A DNA stretch of 64,000 bases from Streptomyces griseus (GTDB lineage: Bacteria; Actinomycetota; Actinomycetes; Streptomycetales; Streptomycetaceae): positions 166,347 to 230,346 of the forward strand of contig NZ_UAVD01000004.1 in the NCBI RefSeq assembly GCF_900460065.1, in the 5' to 3' direction. The notes under the pieces were generated by a model, which worked only from the letters and a program-made list of their open reading frames with translations, was not told the DNA's origin and made no database searches. The position numbers were made by a program, and so were the translations under genes. Positions 17,229 through 26,020 of the stretch are shown here, one piece after another (within the stretch, counting starts at the first letter, position 1; every line of letters starts with the position of its first letter).

Positions 17229-18038
17229 ATGAACACGCCGAACGACCGTCAGGGCGGACTGGCGACCACACGGGCCCACTCGGCCCGGGTGTACGACTAC
17301 ATCCTGGGCGGCAAGGACCACTACCCCGTGGACGTGGAAGCGGGCGACGCCATGGCACGGCACTGGCCCGCCCTGCCCGTGCACATGCTGGAGAACCGCC
17401 GGTTCATGCACCGCGCCGCGCGCTTCCTCGCTCAGGAGCGGGGCATCCGCCAGTTCCTCGACGTGGGAACCGGACTTCCCACCTCGCCGAACCTGCACGA
17501 GGTCGTGCAGGAGGTGGCTCCGGAATCGCACGTGGTCTACGTCGACAACGACCCCATCGTCCTCGCTCACGCCCGCGCCCTCCTGCAGAGTTCCCCCGAG
17601 GGCGCGACGGCCTACGTGGACGCGAACATGCACGACCCCGACGCCATCCTCGGCAGCCAGGAGTTCCGCGAACTCATCGACCTGGGCCGGCCCGTCGGTC
17701 TCATGGTGATCGGCATCATGCACTTCATCCTGCCGCCCGACGACCGGCGGCTGGTCTCCAGGCTGCTGGATCCCCTGCCGTCCGGCAGCTACCTGGCGAT
17801 GACCATCGGCACCGCGGACTTCGCGCCCGACGAGGTCAACCGCGTCGCCCAGGAGTACCGCCAGCAAGGCATGCCCTTCGTCCTGCGGGACCTACCGACC
17901 GCCACGTCGTTCTTCGACGGGCTGGAGCTGCAGGACCCCGGGGTGACCCAGGTCCACGAATGGCGCCCCGGTCCGGAACAGAGCGACATCGACGGCCGCG
18001 ACATCGCGATGTACGGAGCGGTCGCCAGGAAGCCCTGA
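17229..18038 (+). CDS. SAM-dependent methyltransferase, Methyltransf_19 (DUF574) family
   Basis: The product is 269 residues. TTRAHSARVYDYILGGKDHY is the signature start of the S-adenosyl methyltransferase family PF04672 (DUF574), which is strongly expanded in Streptomyces. The SAM site is QFLDVGTGLPTSPNLHEV followed by VYVDNDPIVLAHARALL. Substrates are unknown for nearly all members. The ATG at 17229 has GAAAGG 6 bases upstream; an ATG at 17136 overlaps the stop of the phosphatase gene (ATGA) and would add 31 residues of unlikely composition, but coupling cannot be excluded. Confidence 0.85.
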   Translation: MNTPNDRQGGLATTRAHSARVYDYILGGKDHYPVDVEAGDAMARHWPALPVHMLENRRFMHRAARFLAQERGIRQFLDVGTGLPTSPNLHEVVQEVAPESHVVYVDNDPIVLAHARALLQSSPEGATAYVDANMHDPDAILGSQEFRELIDLGRPVGLMVIGIMHFILPPDDRRLVSRLLDPLPSGSYLAMTIGTADFAPDEVNRVAQEYRQQGMPFVLRDLPTATSFFDGLELQDPGVTQVHEWRPGPEQSDIDGRDIAMYGAVARKP

Positions 18039-18203
18039 AGCGGCACGCGTTCCGAAGGGAGCACCACCCGAGGTCGGGGCACGGGAGCATCTCCTCTGTC
18101 CGAGGCCCGGGTGATGGGGCATGCTCGGTGAGGTCGTCGGGGCCACGGCACACCGGTGGGCCCCGCGACCTGTCCCTTTCGGTACGCGACTTCGAGGATC
18201 ATC

Positions 18204-19076
18204 GTGAGCACGCAGTCCACCACCCGTCCGGCCGACGCCTCCGGCGTCCTCGCCCTGGGCGGCGACCTTCCCGTGAACCGTCTCGGTTACGGGGCCATGC
18301 AGCTGACCGGCCCGGGCGTCTGGGGTGAGCCCCGCGACCCCGACGAAGCTGTCCGGGTCTTACGCCGAGCGGTCGAGCTGGGCGTCACCTTCATCGACAC
18401 GGCGGAGGCCTACGGCCCGTTCGTCAACGAGCGGCTGATACGCAGGGCGCTCCACCCCTACCCCGCTGACCTCGTCATCGCCACGAAGGGCGGGGCGGAG
18501 CGTCCGGGCCCGGACGACTGGCGGTCCAACGGCCGGCCCGAGTTCCTGCGCGAGCGGCTGGAGCTGAGCCTGCGGCGGCTCGGAGTCGACCGGATCGATC
18601 TGTACCAGCTGCACCGCATCGATCCCGCGGTCCCGTTGGCCGAACAGCTCGGCGCTCTGGCCGAGTTGCGGCAGGAGGGCAAGATCCGTCACCTCGGACT
18701 GTCCGAGGTGACGGTCGAGCAGCTCAAGGAGGCCCGTACGCACGTGGACATCGTCTCCGTGCAGAACCTCTTCAACCTCGCGAACCGGTCGGCCGAGGAC
18801 GTGCTCGACTACGCCGAGTCCGAGAACATCGCCTTCATTCCGTGGTTCCCGATGGCCACCGGTGAACTCGCGCGCCCCGGCGGACCGCTGGACGCCGCGT
18901 CCCGCTCGCACGGGGCGAGTCCGGCACAGCTCGCCCTCGCCTGGCTGTTGCGCCGCTCCCCGGTGATGCTCCCGATACCGGGCACGTCCCGTACCGCCCA
19001 TCTGGAGGAGAACGTCGACGCCGCGCTGGTGCGGCTCGACGACGAGGCGTACGCAAGCCTCACCGCCGTCGGCTGA
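18204..19076 (+). CDS. Aldo/keto reductase
   Basis: The product is 290 residues, close to the family norm. The catalytic tetrad is visible: Asp and Tyr in FIDTAEAYGPFVNE, Lys in IATKGGAE, His in LYQLHRIDP. The end PIPGTSRTAHLEENVDA is the NADPH phosphate/ribose site of the family. It should reduce aldehydes or ketones in the cytoplasm; the substrate is unknown. GTG at 18204 is chosen because GAGGATC lies just upstream and the N terminus then has a normal length. It converges with the DUF475 gene, only 25 bases apart. Confidence 0.88.
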   Translation: MSTQSTTRPADASGVLALGGDLPVNRLGYGAMQLTGPGVWGEPRDPDEAVRVLRRAVELGVTFIDTAEAYGPFVNERLIRRALHPYPADLVIATKGGAERPGPDDWRSNGRPEFLRERLELSLRRLGVDRIDLYQLHRIDPAVPLAEQLGALAELRQEGKIRHLGLSEVTVEQLKEARTHVDIVSVQNLFNLANRSAEDVLDYAESENIAFIPWFPMATGELARPGGPLDAASRSHGASPAQLALAWLLRRSPVMLPIPGTSRTAHLEENVDAALVRLDDEAYASLTAVG

Positions 19077-19101
19077 GGGCCCGGCGGCGGTCGGCGCCGG
19101 C

Positions 19102-20265
19102 TCAGACGCCGGAGGGAACCTCGGCCTTCTCGGGGGGACCCGTGCGCTCCCCTCCGTCCGCCGCCGACCTGCGGTTGTGGCGGACGGAGGACCAGAAGGA
19201 CCCGGCGATCAGCAGGACACCGATGAGACCGGTGACCACCTCGGGGATCTGGTAGCGGATGGAGATCATGAGGATCACGGCCAGTGCGCCGATCGCGTAG
19301 TGCGCGCCGTGCTCCAGGTAGATGTAGTCGTCGAGGGTGCCCTGGCGGACCAGGTAGACGGTCAGCGAACGGACGTACATGGCGCCGATGCCGAGGCCGA
19401 GCGACATCAGGACGATGTCGTTGGTGATGGCGAAGGCGGCGATGACGCCGTCGAAGGAGAAGGATGCGTCCAGGACCTCCAGGTAGAGGAACATGAAGAA
19501 CGCGGCCTTGCCCGCCATCAGGACCACCGGGGCGTTCCGGCCGCTCCTCCTGGCCTCTTCCTCGGCCTCGTGCTCGCGCTCCTCTTCCTCCTCCAGCTTG
19601 TTCTCGAAGAAGCCCGAGAGACCGCCGACGACGAGGTACGTGATCAGGCCGAAGACGCCCGAGAGGAGGACCGTCGACGCCTTGTCGACGTGCGTGCCGC
19701 CGTGCTGGTGGGCCTGGGTCGCGAACGTCATGGCACTGATCGCGAGGACGATCAGGGCGACGCAGACCGAGGCCATGTCGATCTTGCCGAACTTGGCGAG
19801 CGGGCGCTCCAGCCAGCCGAGCCACTTGATGTCACGGTCCTCGAAGACGAAGTCGAGGAAGATCATCAGCAGGAACATGCCGCCGAAGGCCGCGATCGAC
19901 GGGTGGGCGTCGGTGACGAGCTGCTCGTAGCGCTCGGCGTCGTTGATCGCGAGATCGACGGCCTCGACGGGGCCCACCTTGGCGCTGATCGCCACGATCA
20001 CGACGGGGAAGACCAGCCGCATGCCGAAGACGGCGATGAGCACCCCGATGGTGAGGAAGATCCTCTGCCAGAAGGCGTTCATCTTCTTCAGGATCCCGGC
20101 GTTGACCACAGCGTTGTCGAAGGACACCGAGATCTCGAGGATGGACAGGATCGCCACCACCCCGAAGGCCGCCCACCCCCCGTAGAGCACCGCCACGACG
20201 AGGCCGAGCGCGGTCACCGCGAACGACCAGCCGAACGTCTTCAAAATCACTGTCCACCCCATCAT
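19102..20265 (-). CDS. DUF475 / TerC-like integral membrane protein
   Basis: The product is 387 residues with about nine hydrophobic segments. Acidic residues within spans mark it as a TerC-superfamily protein: ISVSFDNAVVNAGILKKM near the start and LDASFSFDGVIAAFAITND in the second half. A cytoplasmic loop is highly charged (NKLEEEEEREHEAEEEARRS, about residues 225-245). DUF475/TerC proteins are linked to tellurite resistance and to metal ion (Mn) export. The first of two ATG codons (20265, MMGWTVIL) is taken; no strong ribosome-binding site is visible and the frame continues open upstream without good start context. A second TerC-type gene lies at 27238. Confidence 0.87.
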   Translation of the reverse strand: MMGWTVILKTFGWSFAVTALGLVVAVLYGGWAAFGVVAILSILEISVSFDNAVVNAGILKKMNAFWQRIFLTIGVLIAVFGMRLVFPVVIVAISAKVGPVEAVDLAINDAERYEQLVTDAHPSIAAFGGMFLLMIFLDFVFEDRDIKWLGWLERPLAKFGKIDMASVCVALIVLAISAMTFATQAHQHGGTHVDKASTVLLSGVFGLITYLVVGGLSGFFENKLEEEEEREHEAEEEARRSGRNAPVVLMAGKAAFFMFLYLEVLDASFSFDGVIAAFAITNDIVLMSLGLGIGAMYVRSLTVYLVRQGTLDDYIYLEHGAHYAIGALAVILMISIRYQIPEVVTGLIGVLLIAGSFWSSVRHNRRSAADGGERTGPPEKAEVPSGV

Positions 20266-20661
20266 TTGTGCGGGGTTCCCCCGCGGGTCGTACCTGGCTT
20301 TACCAAACGCTGACCGAAGTCTAAAGCGAAACCGCGGCACCCTGACACATACCGGCCAAACCCGCGGTCCTCCACTGTCGACGACAAACCAACACCACAC
20401 CCACACAGCCCACTTGAAGGCGTGCCGGGCACCGGACGCCCTTGCGGACCTCGCTTCGCCGGGCCATGGTCCTCTCGGACTCACCCCGCCTGTCCGGTCG
20501 CCCGCCCAAGGCGGCGCAGCGCCATTTCCCAGCTTTTACACATACGTTCACGCGGCGTATCCAAGGGCCGGTTCGAAAAGGCAGCGGTGGCCGAGAGATT
20601 GAGATCTTTTCGTCGCACTCGACCGGGTGACGGGAGAATCGAAGCGTGATACACACAGATA
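20266..20661. other. Divergent upstream region of DUF475 and LLM oxidoreductase genes
   Basis: No gene is convincing in these 396 bases. The region must carry the promoters of two divergent genes. AT-richer patches are present at 20528-20550 (cttttacacatacg) and 20601-20615 (gagatcttttcgtcg), which may be promoter elements, but no clear -35/-10 pair stands out. Confidence 0.45.
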
Positions 20662-21543
20662 ATGCCTTCCCAACTCCCCTTACGCTTCGGCGTCAACATG
20701 TTCGTTCCCGGTTCCCTGCAGGAGTGGCGCGCGAAGTGCCGCAGGGCCGAGGAACTCGGATTCGACGTGCTCGGAGTGGCCGACCACCTCGGATTCCCCG
20801 CACCGTTCCCCTCCTTGGTGCTCGCGGCCGAGGCGACCGAGCGAATACGGCTGACCACGTTCGTGTTGAACACGCCGTTCTACAACCCCGCGCTTCTCGC
20901 ACGTGATGCGGCGAGTACCGACCGGTTCGTCGACGGGCGGATGGAACTCGGGCTCGGCGCGGGCTATGTGCAGGCCGAGTTCGACACCGCGGAGATTCCG
21001 TTCCCCAGCGGTGGCAGGCGGGTCGAACAACTGGAGCGGACGGTCACCACGCTCCGCCGCCTCTTCGAGGACCCCGCGTACGAGCCGCGTCCGGCCCAGC
21101 CGTCCGGACCGCCCCTGCTCATCGCGGGCTGGGGCGACCGGCTGCTGCGCGTGGCCGCCACGCACGCCGACATCATCGCCTTCCCCGGCGGCTGGGCCAA
21201 CGCCAGTGGTGACGCGCTCCAACTGGCCGGAGCCGCGCAGATGGACGACCGCATCGCCTATGTGCGCGGCCTGCTCGGTGAGCGCGCCGACTCCGTGGAG
21301 CTCAATCTCCTGGTGCAGCAGGTGGTTCCGCCGACCGACGGCGCTTCGATGCCGGACAGGTTCGCGCCGCTGCCGCCCGGCGCCGAGGACCTCCCCGAAG
21401 AGGTGCCCAGCGTCCTGGTCGGAAGTCCCGAGGACATGGTGCAGCAAATCAAGGAACGCCGCGAACGCTACGGCTTCACCTACTTCACGGTCATGGAATA
21501 CAACATGGAGATTTTCGCGCCGGTCATCCAGGCCCTCCGCTGA
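20662..21543 (+). CDS. LLM class F420-dependent oxidoreductase
   Basis: The product is 293 residues, a luciferase-like TIM barrel. LPLRFGVNMFVPGSLQEWRA, LGVADHLGFPAPFPSLVLA and DRFVDGRMELGLGAGYVQAE match the F420-dependent LLM group TIGR03621 (MSMEG_2516 type). Such enzymes oxidise or reduce small molecules using F420 or FMN; the exact cofactor is inferred. There is no good ribosome-binding site before the ATG at 20662, although the frame and N terminus fit the family. A histidine phosphatase follows on the same strand after 110 bases, and a minus-strand biosynthetic-looking group faces the pair. Confidence 0.83.
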   Translation: MPSQLPLRFGVNMFVPGSLQEWRAKCRRAEELGFDVLGVADHLGFPAPFPSLVLAAEATERIRLTTFVLNTPFYNPALLARDAASTDRFVDGRMELGLGAGYVQAEFDTAEIPFPSGGRRVEQLERTVTTLRRLFEDPAYEPRPAQPSGPPLLIAGWGDRLLRVAATHADIIAFPGGWANASGDALQLAGAAQMDDRIAYVRGLLGERADSVELNLLVQQVVPPTDGASMPDRFAPLPPGAEDLPEEVPSVLVGSPEDMVQQIKERRERYGFTYFTVMEYNMEIFAPVIQALR

Positions 21544-21653
21544 ACCGCGCACTCCGCCGCACGGCCGCCGGGACGGGGCAGCGAACGAAAGGGGACCATC
21601 GAAATGGACAGCCGCTTCGCATCGGCCCGGCAGCCAGGAGGGGAACAGCCGGC

Positions 21654-22310
21654 GTGAATCCCGCACCGGCCGCCCGGGGCGGCTCCACGACACTTCTGCT
21701 GCTGCGCCACGGTGAGACGGCATGGACACCGGAGAGGCGGATATCCGGCAGCGGCGGCTCGGATCCGGCATTGTCGGAGAACGGGCTGCGGCAGGCGGAG
21801 GCCGCCGCGAGGGTGCTCGTCTCGCGCGGCCCGGTGCAGGCGGTGGTGTCGTCCCCGCTGCGCAGGGCCCGGCAGACAGCGGAGGCAGCCGCCCGGCGTC
21901 TGGATCTGGAGGTCCAGATCGACGAAGGGCTCACCGAAGCGGATTTCGGCGCCTGGGAGGGGCTCACGTTCGCCGAGGTGCGGGAGCGCCATCCGGAGGA
22001 GATGGCCGCGTGGCTCGCCTCTCCGAAGGCCGTGCCCGGCAGAACCGGGGAGACGTTCGCCTCGGTCGCGCGCCGGGCCCAACGCGCACGGGACCGGATC
22101 CTCGCACGGTACGAGGGCGGTACGGTGCTCGTCGTCTCCCACGTCGGGGTGTTGCGGACGCTGCTGCGGCTGGCACTGGGCGCACCACCGGTGACGCTGT
22201 TCCGGATGGAGCTGTCGGCCGCCTCGCTGTCGGCCGTGGCCTATTCCGGGGAGGGCGCCGCCTCGGTGCGCCTGCTCAACGACACCTCGTACCTGACGGA
22301 CCACCCGTGA
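21654..22310 (+). CDS. Histidine phosphatase family protein
   Basis: The product is 218 residues. The catalytic LRHGETAW (phospho-accepting His) is at about residue 19, the second arginine/glutamate region is in SSPLRRARQTAEAA and LTEADFGAWEGL, and the second histidine is in VVSHVGVLRTLLRLALG, so all residues of the phosphoglycerate-mutase-like fold are present. Members with this spacing include RNase H-associated, cobalamin (CobC) and broad phosphatases; substrate unknown. GTG at 21654 follows AGGAGGGG by 10 bases. A strong hairpin shared with the converging acyl reductase gene follows. Confidence 0.88.
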   Translation: MNPAPAARGGSTTLLLLRHGETAWTPERRISGSGGSDPALSENGLRQAEAAARVLVSRGPVQAVVSSPLRRARQTAEAAARRLDLEVQIDEGLTEADFGAWEGLTFAEVRERHPEEMAAWLASPKAVPGRTGETFASVARRAQRARDRILARYEGGTVLVVSHVGVLRTLLRLALGAPPVTLFRMELSAASLSAVAYSGEGAASVRLLNDTSYLTDHP

Positions 22311-22312
22311 CG

Positions 22313-22356
22313 CCGACGGCCGGTGGGGGTGCTCAGCACGCCCCACCGGCCGTCGG
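22313..22356. terminator. Bidirectional terminator hairpin
   Basis: CCGACGGCCGGTGGGG (22313-22328) and CCCCACCGGCCGTCGG (22341-22356) form a perfect 16-bp stem; inside it GTGC and GCAC pair again around TCA. It fills the 46-base gap between two converging stop codons. Confidence 0.8.
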
Positions 22357-23718
22357 TCAGCGCCGAATCGTCTTGGTACGCATGAGGAATTCGGCGAGAT
22401 AGCCGTCGTGCGGCAGTCCGTGCGCCATCCACGGTGTCGGATGGTCCCCGATGTAGACGTTGGCGATGGTCGGCTCGGCCACCAGCTCGTCGACCAGATT
22501 CCCGTCGGTGGTGACGGCGGTGAGGACGAGGGTGTCGCGCAGCGGCCGGACACCCGCTTCGCGGTCCCACGGCGCGACCCACGCGCAGGGGAAGCCGAGC
22601 TCCATCCCGAGCTGTTCGGCGAACGGGCTGTCGAGCTGGTGCACCGCCGGCCGGAGTACCGCCGAACCGTCGCCGAGATCGTCGACGATCCCGTCACCGC
22701 CGAGCCACGCCTTGCTGCCCGCGGCGCGCTGCCGCAGATACCCGTCCCACCGGCGGGCGAGCCCGGTGGGCTGTACGGGCAGGACCGCCCGTTCGTCCGT
22801 CGCGGGCAGGCTGGGCAGCTCGGCGAGGCGTTCGGCGATCGCCGCGGCCACGGGAGAGGGGTCTCCCTCCACGAGGACTCCGGTGGCGTTGACGCAACCG
22901 ACTCCTCCGCCACTGCTGATCGACTCCACGATGGTGTCGACGACCGGTTCCCAGTCGGTCTCGGCGGTGATGAGCACCTTGGAGCGTCCGGGGCCCTGCG
23001 GCAGTACGCGGCGATCGCCCGCGTACTTGCCCACGACGTCCGCGCCGCCGTACACCATTCCCAGGTCGGCGTGGCGGAGGAGGTCTCCGGCCACCTCGTG
23101 GTCGGTGGGCAGCAGCACGACGCCCTCGTCGCCGAAGCCCGCCTCGCGCAGGGCGGTGATGAGCCGGTGCGGGGTGAAGGGCTCACGGCGGGAGGGCCGC
23201 ACGGCGACGCGATAGCCCAGTGCGAGGGCGTCGAACCAACCCTGGTGCACCGAGGGGTGGTTGCCCGCGGCGTGGACGGCGAACACCTCACCCCGCCGGG
23301 TCCACACCGCCGCGCCGTCCCGGGCGCGCGGATCACGCCACGAGTCGACCGCGCCGGCCGGTCGCGCGTTCTCCACGCTGTGGTGGATCCGCTCGGCCGC
23401 CTGCGCGATCTCGTCGGTGGACTTGCGGACCACCGTGATCGGTATCCCGGTGACCGTGCTGACGGTGTGCTGGTACTCCCGCGGTGTGAGTCCCGCGATC
23501 GTCTCCGTCGCGAAGGCCCGGCCCGCCCGGGCGAAGGCCTCGATCCGGGCGTCGAAGGGCGGGGCCGGCACACGGCGCAGGGCCTTCATCGCGCGGGTGA
23601 CGTAGAGCGAGGGCGCGAGGCTCAGTGTCGCCACCCGGTTTCCGGCGAAGTCGCCGATGGTCTCCTGGCGCCGGGACCGGTACGGGCCGCCGGGGCCGAG
23701 CGCGTCCAGGGACAGCAT
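22357..23718 (-). CDS. LuxC-like acyl reductase (aldehyde-forming)
   Basis: The product is 453 residues of the aldehyde dehydrogenase superfamily, closest in layout to LuxC acyl reductases (PF05893). The nucleotide site region VFAVHAAGNHPSVHQGWFDA, then RPSRREPFTPHRLI, and the catalytic cysteine in SSGGGVGCVNATGVLVEG (about residue 275) are intact. LuxC-type enzymes take an activated acyl group and reduce it with NADPH to an aldehyde. The ATG overlaps the stop of the upstream ligase gene by one base (TGATG), so both proteins are made together. The pair recalls LuxE/LuxC of luminous bacteria and EhpF/EhpG of phenazine pathways, where an acid is turned into an aldehyde. Confidence 0.75.
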   Translation of the reverse strand: MLSLDALGPGGPYRSRRQETIGDFAGNRVATLSLAPSLYVTRAMKALRRVPAPPFDARIEAFARAGRAFATETIAGLTPREYQHTVSTVTGIPITVVRKSTDEIAQAAERIHHSVENARPAGAVDSWRDPRARDGAAVWTRRGEVFAVHAAGNHPSVHQGWFDALALGYRVAVRPSRREPFTPHRLITALREAGFGDEGVVLLPTDHEVAGDLLRHADLGMVYGGADVVGKYAGDRRVLPQGPGRSKVLITAETDWEPVVDTIVESISSGGGVGCVNATGVLVEGDPSPVAAAIAERLAELPSLPATDERAVLPVQPTGLARRWDGYLRQRAAGSKAWLGGDGIVDDLGDGSAVLRPAVHQLDSPFAEQLGMELGFPCAWVAPWDREAGVRPLRDTLVLTAVTTDGNLVDELVAEPTIANVYIGDHPTPWMAHGLPHDGYLAEFLMRTKTIRR

Positions 23719-24776
23719 CAGTACACGCCCTCGACCACGGCCGTGTCACCGAAGGACGCCACGGGTGTGACATCGGCGACGGCATCACCGAAGCCGCCGT
23801 CCACCGGTGCGATCCTCGTCGCGTGGTCCCGCTCGATGTTGTTGACGAGAAGGGCGCTCCGGCTCATGTGGTGCACGACGATCTGCCCGCGCTCGCCGTA
23901 CGGGACGACCTTTCCGCTGCCGGGGTCGATCACCCGGAACGTGGTGTACGGCGCGAAGGAGTCGAACACGCAGGGCTCGTCGTCACCGAGGCCGGGCCGC
24001 TCCACCGAGGTGCCCAGCATCATCGTCCCGCCGTACCCGCCGACCATCGTGACGCCTGGGAACACCTCGTCGCGCAGGAGGTCCCGGGTGTCGGCGTCCA
24101 GGTGCGTACCGCCCCAGATGATCGCGCGCACCTTGCGGTTGACCAGGTCGACGAGATCGTCGTGCTGCGCGAGGCGTTCCAGCAGCGGGGGCGTGGCGAA
24201 GAGGACGCCCACGTCCTGGCCGACGAGGATGTGGCCGACCTGTTCGATGAGGTGGTCGGTGTAGGCGTCGGCGACGTCCGCCCGGCCCTCCGACACCAGC
24301 TTCTTCACCCAGCGCGGATCGAGGTCGATGCTGAAGTTCAGCCCACCGCGGAGCATCGCGGTGTCGATCGCCATCGCTCCGACGTTGTGCGGTCCGGTGG
24401 GGACGGCGCTGAGCCAGTCGACGTTGCGCGGCACCCCGTGGGAGTCGAGTCGCTCGCTGAACCATTCGACGCTGCGCCGGTGCCACTCGGCGCTGTACGG
24501 AACCGCCTTGGGCCGTCCCGTGGTGCCGCCGCTCTCGTAGACGGACGCCTCGTGCTTCTCGCCGTAGCCACGGGGTATCAGCTCGCGCACGCCGATGTCG
24601 CGCAGCTCGTCGACCACGTTGGGAAACCGGCTGAGGTCCTCGAAGTCCCGGACGTCGGTCAGCGGATCGAAGTCGAGGCGCTCGGCTCGTTCCAGCCAGA
24701 ACGGCGACCCGGTCTCCGGGCTGAAGTGCCACCGCATCATCTCCCGGACGAACTCTCCGCCCGTGTGCTCGACCAT
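23718..24776 (-). CDS. LuxE/EhpF-like AMP-forming acyl ligase
   Basis: The product is 352 residues, short for an adenylate-forming enzyme and without the full C-terminal domain, as in LuxE-type acyl-protein synthetases and EhpF. The ATP-binding P-loop is SVYESGGTTGRPKAVPYS; IWGGTHLDADTRDLLRDEVF and VGGYGGTMMLGTS are the following core motifs. It should activate a carboxylic acid as acyl-AMP and hand it to the LuxC-like partner encoded directly downstream. The ATG at 24776 has GAGAGGAC just upstream. A 131-base gap with a strong hairpin separates it from the flavoenzyme gene on the same strand, so it may have its own promoter. Confidence 0.72.
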   Translation of the reverse strand: MVEHTGGEFVREMMRWHFSPETGSPFWLERAERLDFDPLTDVRDFEDLSRFPNVVDELRDIGVRELIPRGYGEKHEASVYESGGTTGRPKAVPYSAEWHRRSVEWFSERLDSHGVPRNVDWLSAVPTGPHNVGAMAIDTAMLRGGLNFSIDLDPRWVKKLVSEGRADVADAYTDHLIEQVGHILVGQDVGVLFATPPLLERLAQHDDLVDLVNRKVRAIIWGGTHLDADTRDLLRDEVFPGVTMVGGYGGTMMLGTSVERPGLGDDEPCVFDSFAPYTTFRVIDPGSGKVVPYGERGQIVVHHMSRSALLVNNIERDHATRIAPVDGGFGDAVADVTPVASFGDTAVVEGVY

Positions 24777-24823
24777 GGATGTCCTCTCGAAGTGTGTGTA
24801 CGAACCGAACGGCGCTTCGCGGG

Positions 24824-24854
24824 GTCGCGGCGCCGGCCCACCCGGCGCCGCGAC
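24824..24854 (-). terminator. Intercistronic hairpin before the ligase gene
   Basis: GTCGCGGCGCCGG and CCGGCGCCGCGAC form a perfect 13-bp stem with a 5-base loop in the 131-base gap between the flavoenzyme stop (24908) and the ligase start (24776). It may end or attenuate the upstream transcript, or stabilise a processed mRNA end. Confidence 0.55.
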
Positions 24855-24907
24855 GCGTTCCCGCGTCTGTCCGCGGTCTCGCGGTGGGCGCGTGCCGCGG
24901 CTGCCTT

Positions 24908-26020
24908 CTACCCGGTGCCGGCCCGGCCGTCGAGTCGGCGGGCGGTGGACAGGCCCGTCGTGTCGATCCAGGACTCCTTGCCCAGCACGAGGTCGCGGAC
25001 GATCTCTCCGGCGGCGGGCGCCTGGCACAGGCCCTGCCCGGAGAATCCGGCCGCGTAGACGAACGGGCGGGCGGGATCGCGGCCGATGAAGGCCATTCCG
25101 TCCGGGCTGAGGTCGAGGTTCCCGCCCCATCCGCTCTCGATGGAGACGCCGGCGAGGCTCGGAAAGGCCGTGCCGAGTTGCTGGGAAACCCGTCCCAGCC
25201 AGTCCTGTCGGGTCTCGTCCGGAGCGGGAGCTCCCATGCCCACCAGAATGCGGTCTTCCCAGCTGCGTATGCGCAGGCCGGAAGGGTGCATGGTCATCGG
25301 CAGGGCCTTCTGCGGGGCGCCGCCGGGGTGGTCGGCCAGGAGCAGTTCGACGGGGTACGGGGTCACCGGCACCGTCACGTCGGCCATGGCGGCGACCGTC
25401 TTCGCCCAGGGGCCCGCAGCGCAGACGACGGTGTCGGCGAGGATGCTTCCCGCGGGCGTGTGGACCCGGCCGTCGGGGTCGATGGCGGTGACGGGCGCGT
25501 CCGTGTGCAGGGTGGCCCCGGCCCGCTGGGCCGCCGCGGCGTAGGCGCGCACGATCGAGACGGAGTCGCAGGCGTAGGCCTGGGGCGACCAGGCCGCCGC
25601 CAGGATGGCTCGCTCGTCGACCAGTGGGTTGAGCTGTGCCGCTTCGGCGGCGGTCACCAGTTCGACGTCCACGCCGGCTGCGCGCTGGGCGTCCCGGGTC
25701 TGCCGGAAGTCCCGCACCTCTCGCTCGTCCGTGAACAGCACGAGGAAGCCGATCTTCTTCAGGCCGAGGTCGGCGCCGGTCCGTTCGCCGAGGGCCCGGT
25801 AGTCCGCCAGGCTCCGGACGGCGAGGCTGCTGATGAGCGCGTTCCCGGGGAAGTAGGTACGCACCACGCCGGCGGTGTTCCGGGACGATCCCGATCCGAG
25901 CTCGCCGCGCTCCAGCAGGACGGTGCCGACGCCGGACTCGGCGAGTCGGAAGGCTGTCGAGGCGCCGATGACACCGCCCCCGATGACCACGGCGTCGGCG
26001 CGTTCGGGGAGGCGGCTCAC
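24908..26020 (-). CDS. DAO-type FAD-dependent oxidoreductase
   Basis: The product is 370 residues. The N-terminal ADAVVIGGGVIGASTAFRLA is the dinucleotide-binding motif, followed by SSRNTAGVVRTYF where DAO/sarcosine-oxidase proteins often contact the flavin, and the C-terminal DLSPDGMAFIGRDPARPF is the second FAD/substrate part of the family. D-amino acid, glycine and sarcosine oxidases belong here; oxidation of a C-N bond is expected. The GTG start overlaps the stop of the upstream cucumopine-synthase-like gene by three bases (GTGA) with no ribosome-binding site of its own, so translation is coupled and the two proteins probably act in one pathway. Confidence 0.82.
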   Translation of the reverse strand: MSRLPERADAVVIGGGVIGASTAFRLAESGVGTVLLERGELGSGSSRNTAGVVRTYFPGNALISSLAVRSLADYRALGERTGADLGLKKIGFLVLFTDEREVRDFRQTRDAQRAAGVDVELVTAAEAAQLNPLVDERAILAAAWSPQAYACDSVSIVRAYAAAAQRAGATLHTDAPVTAIDPDGRVHTPAGSILADTVVCAAGPWAKTVAAMADVTVPVTPYPVELLLADHPGGAPQKALPMTMHPSGLRIRSWEDRILVGMGAPAPDETRQDWLGRVSQQLGTAFPSLAGVSIESGWGGNLDLSPDGMAFIGRDPARPFVYAAGFSGQGLCQAPAAGEIVRDLVLGKESWIDTTGLSTARRLDGRAGTG

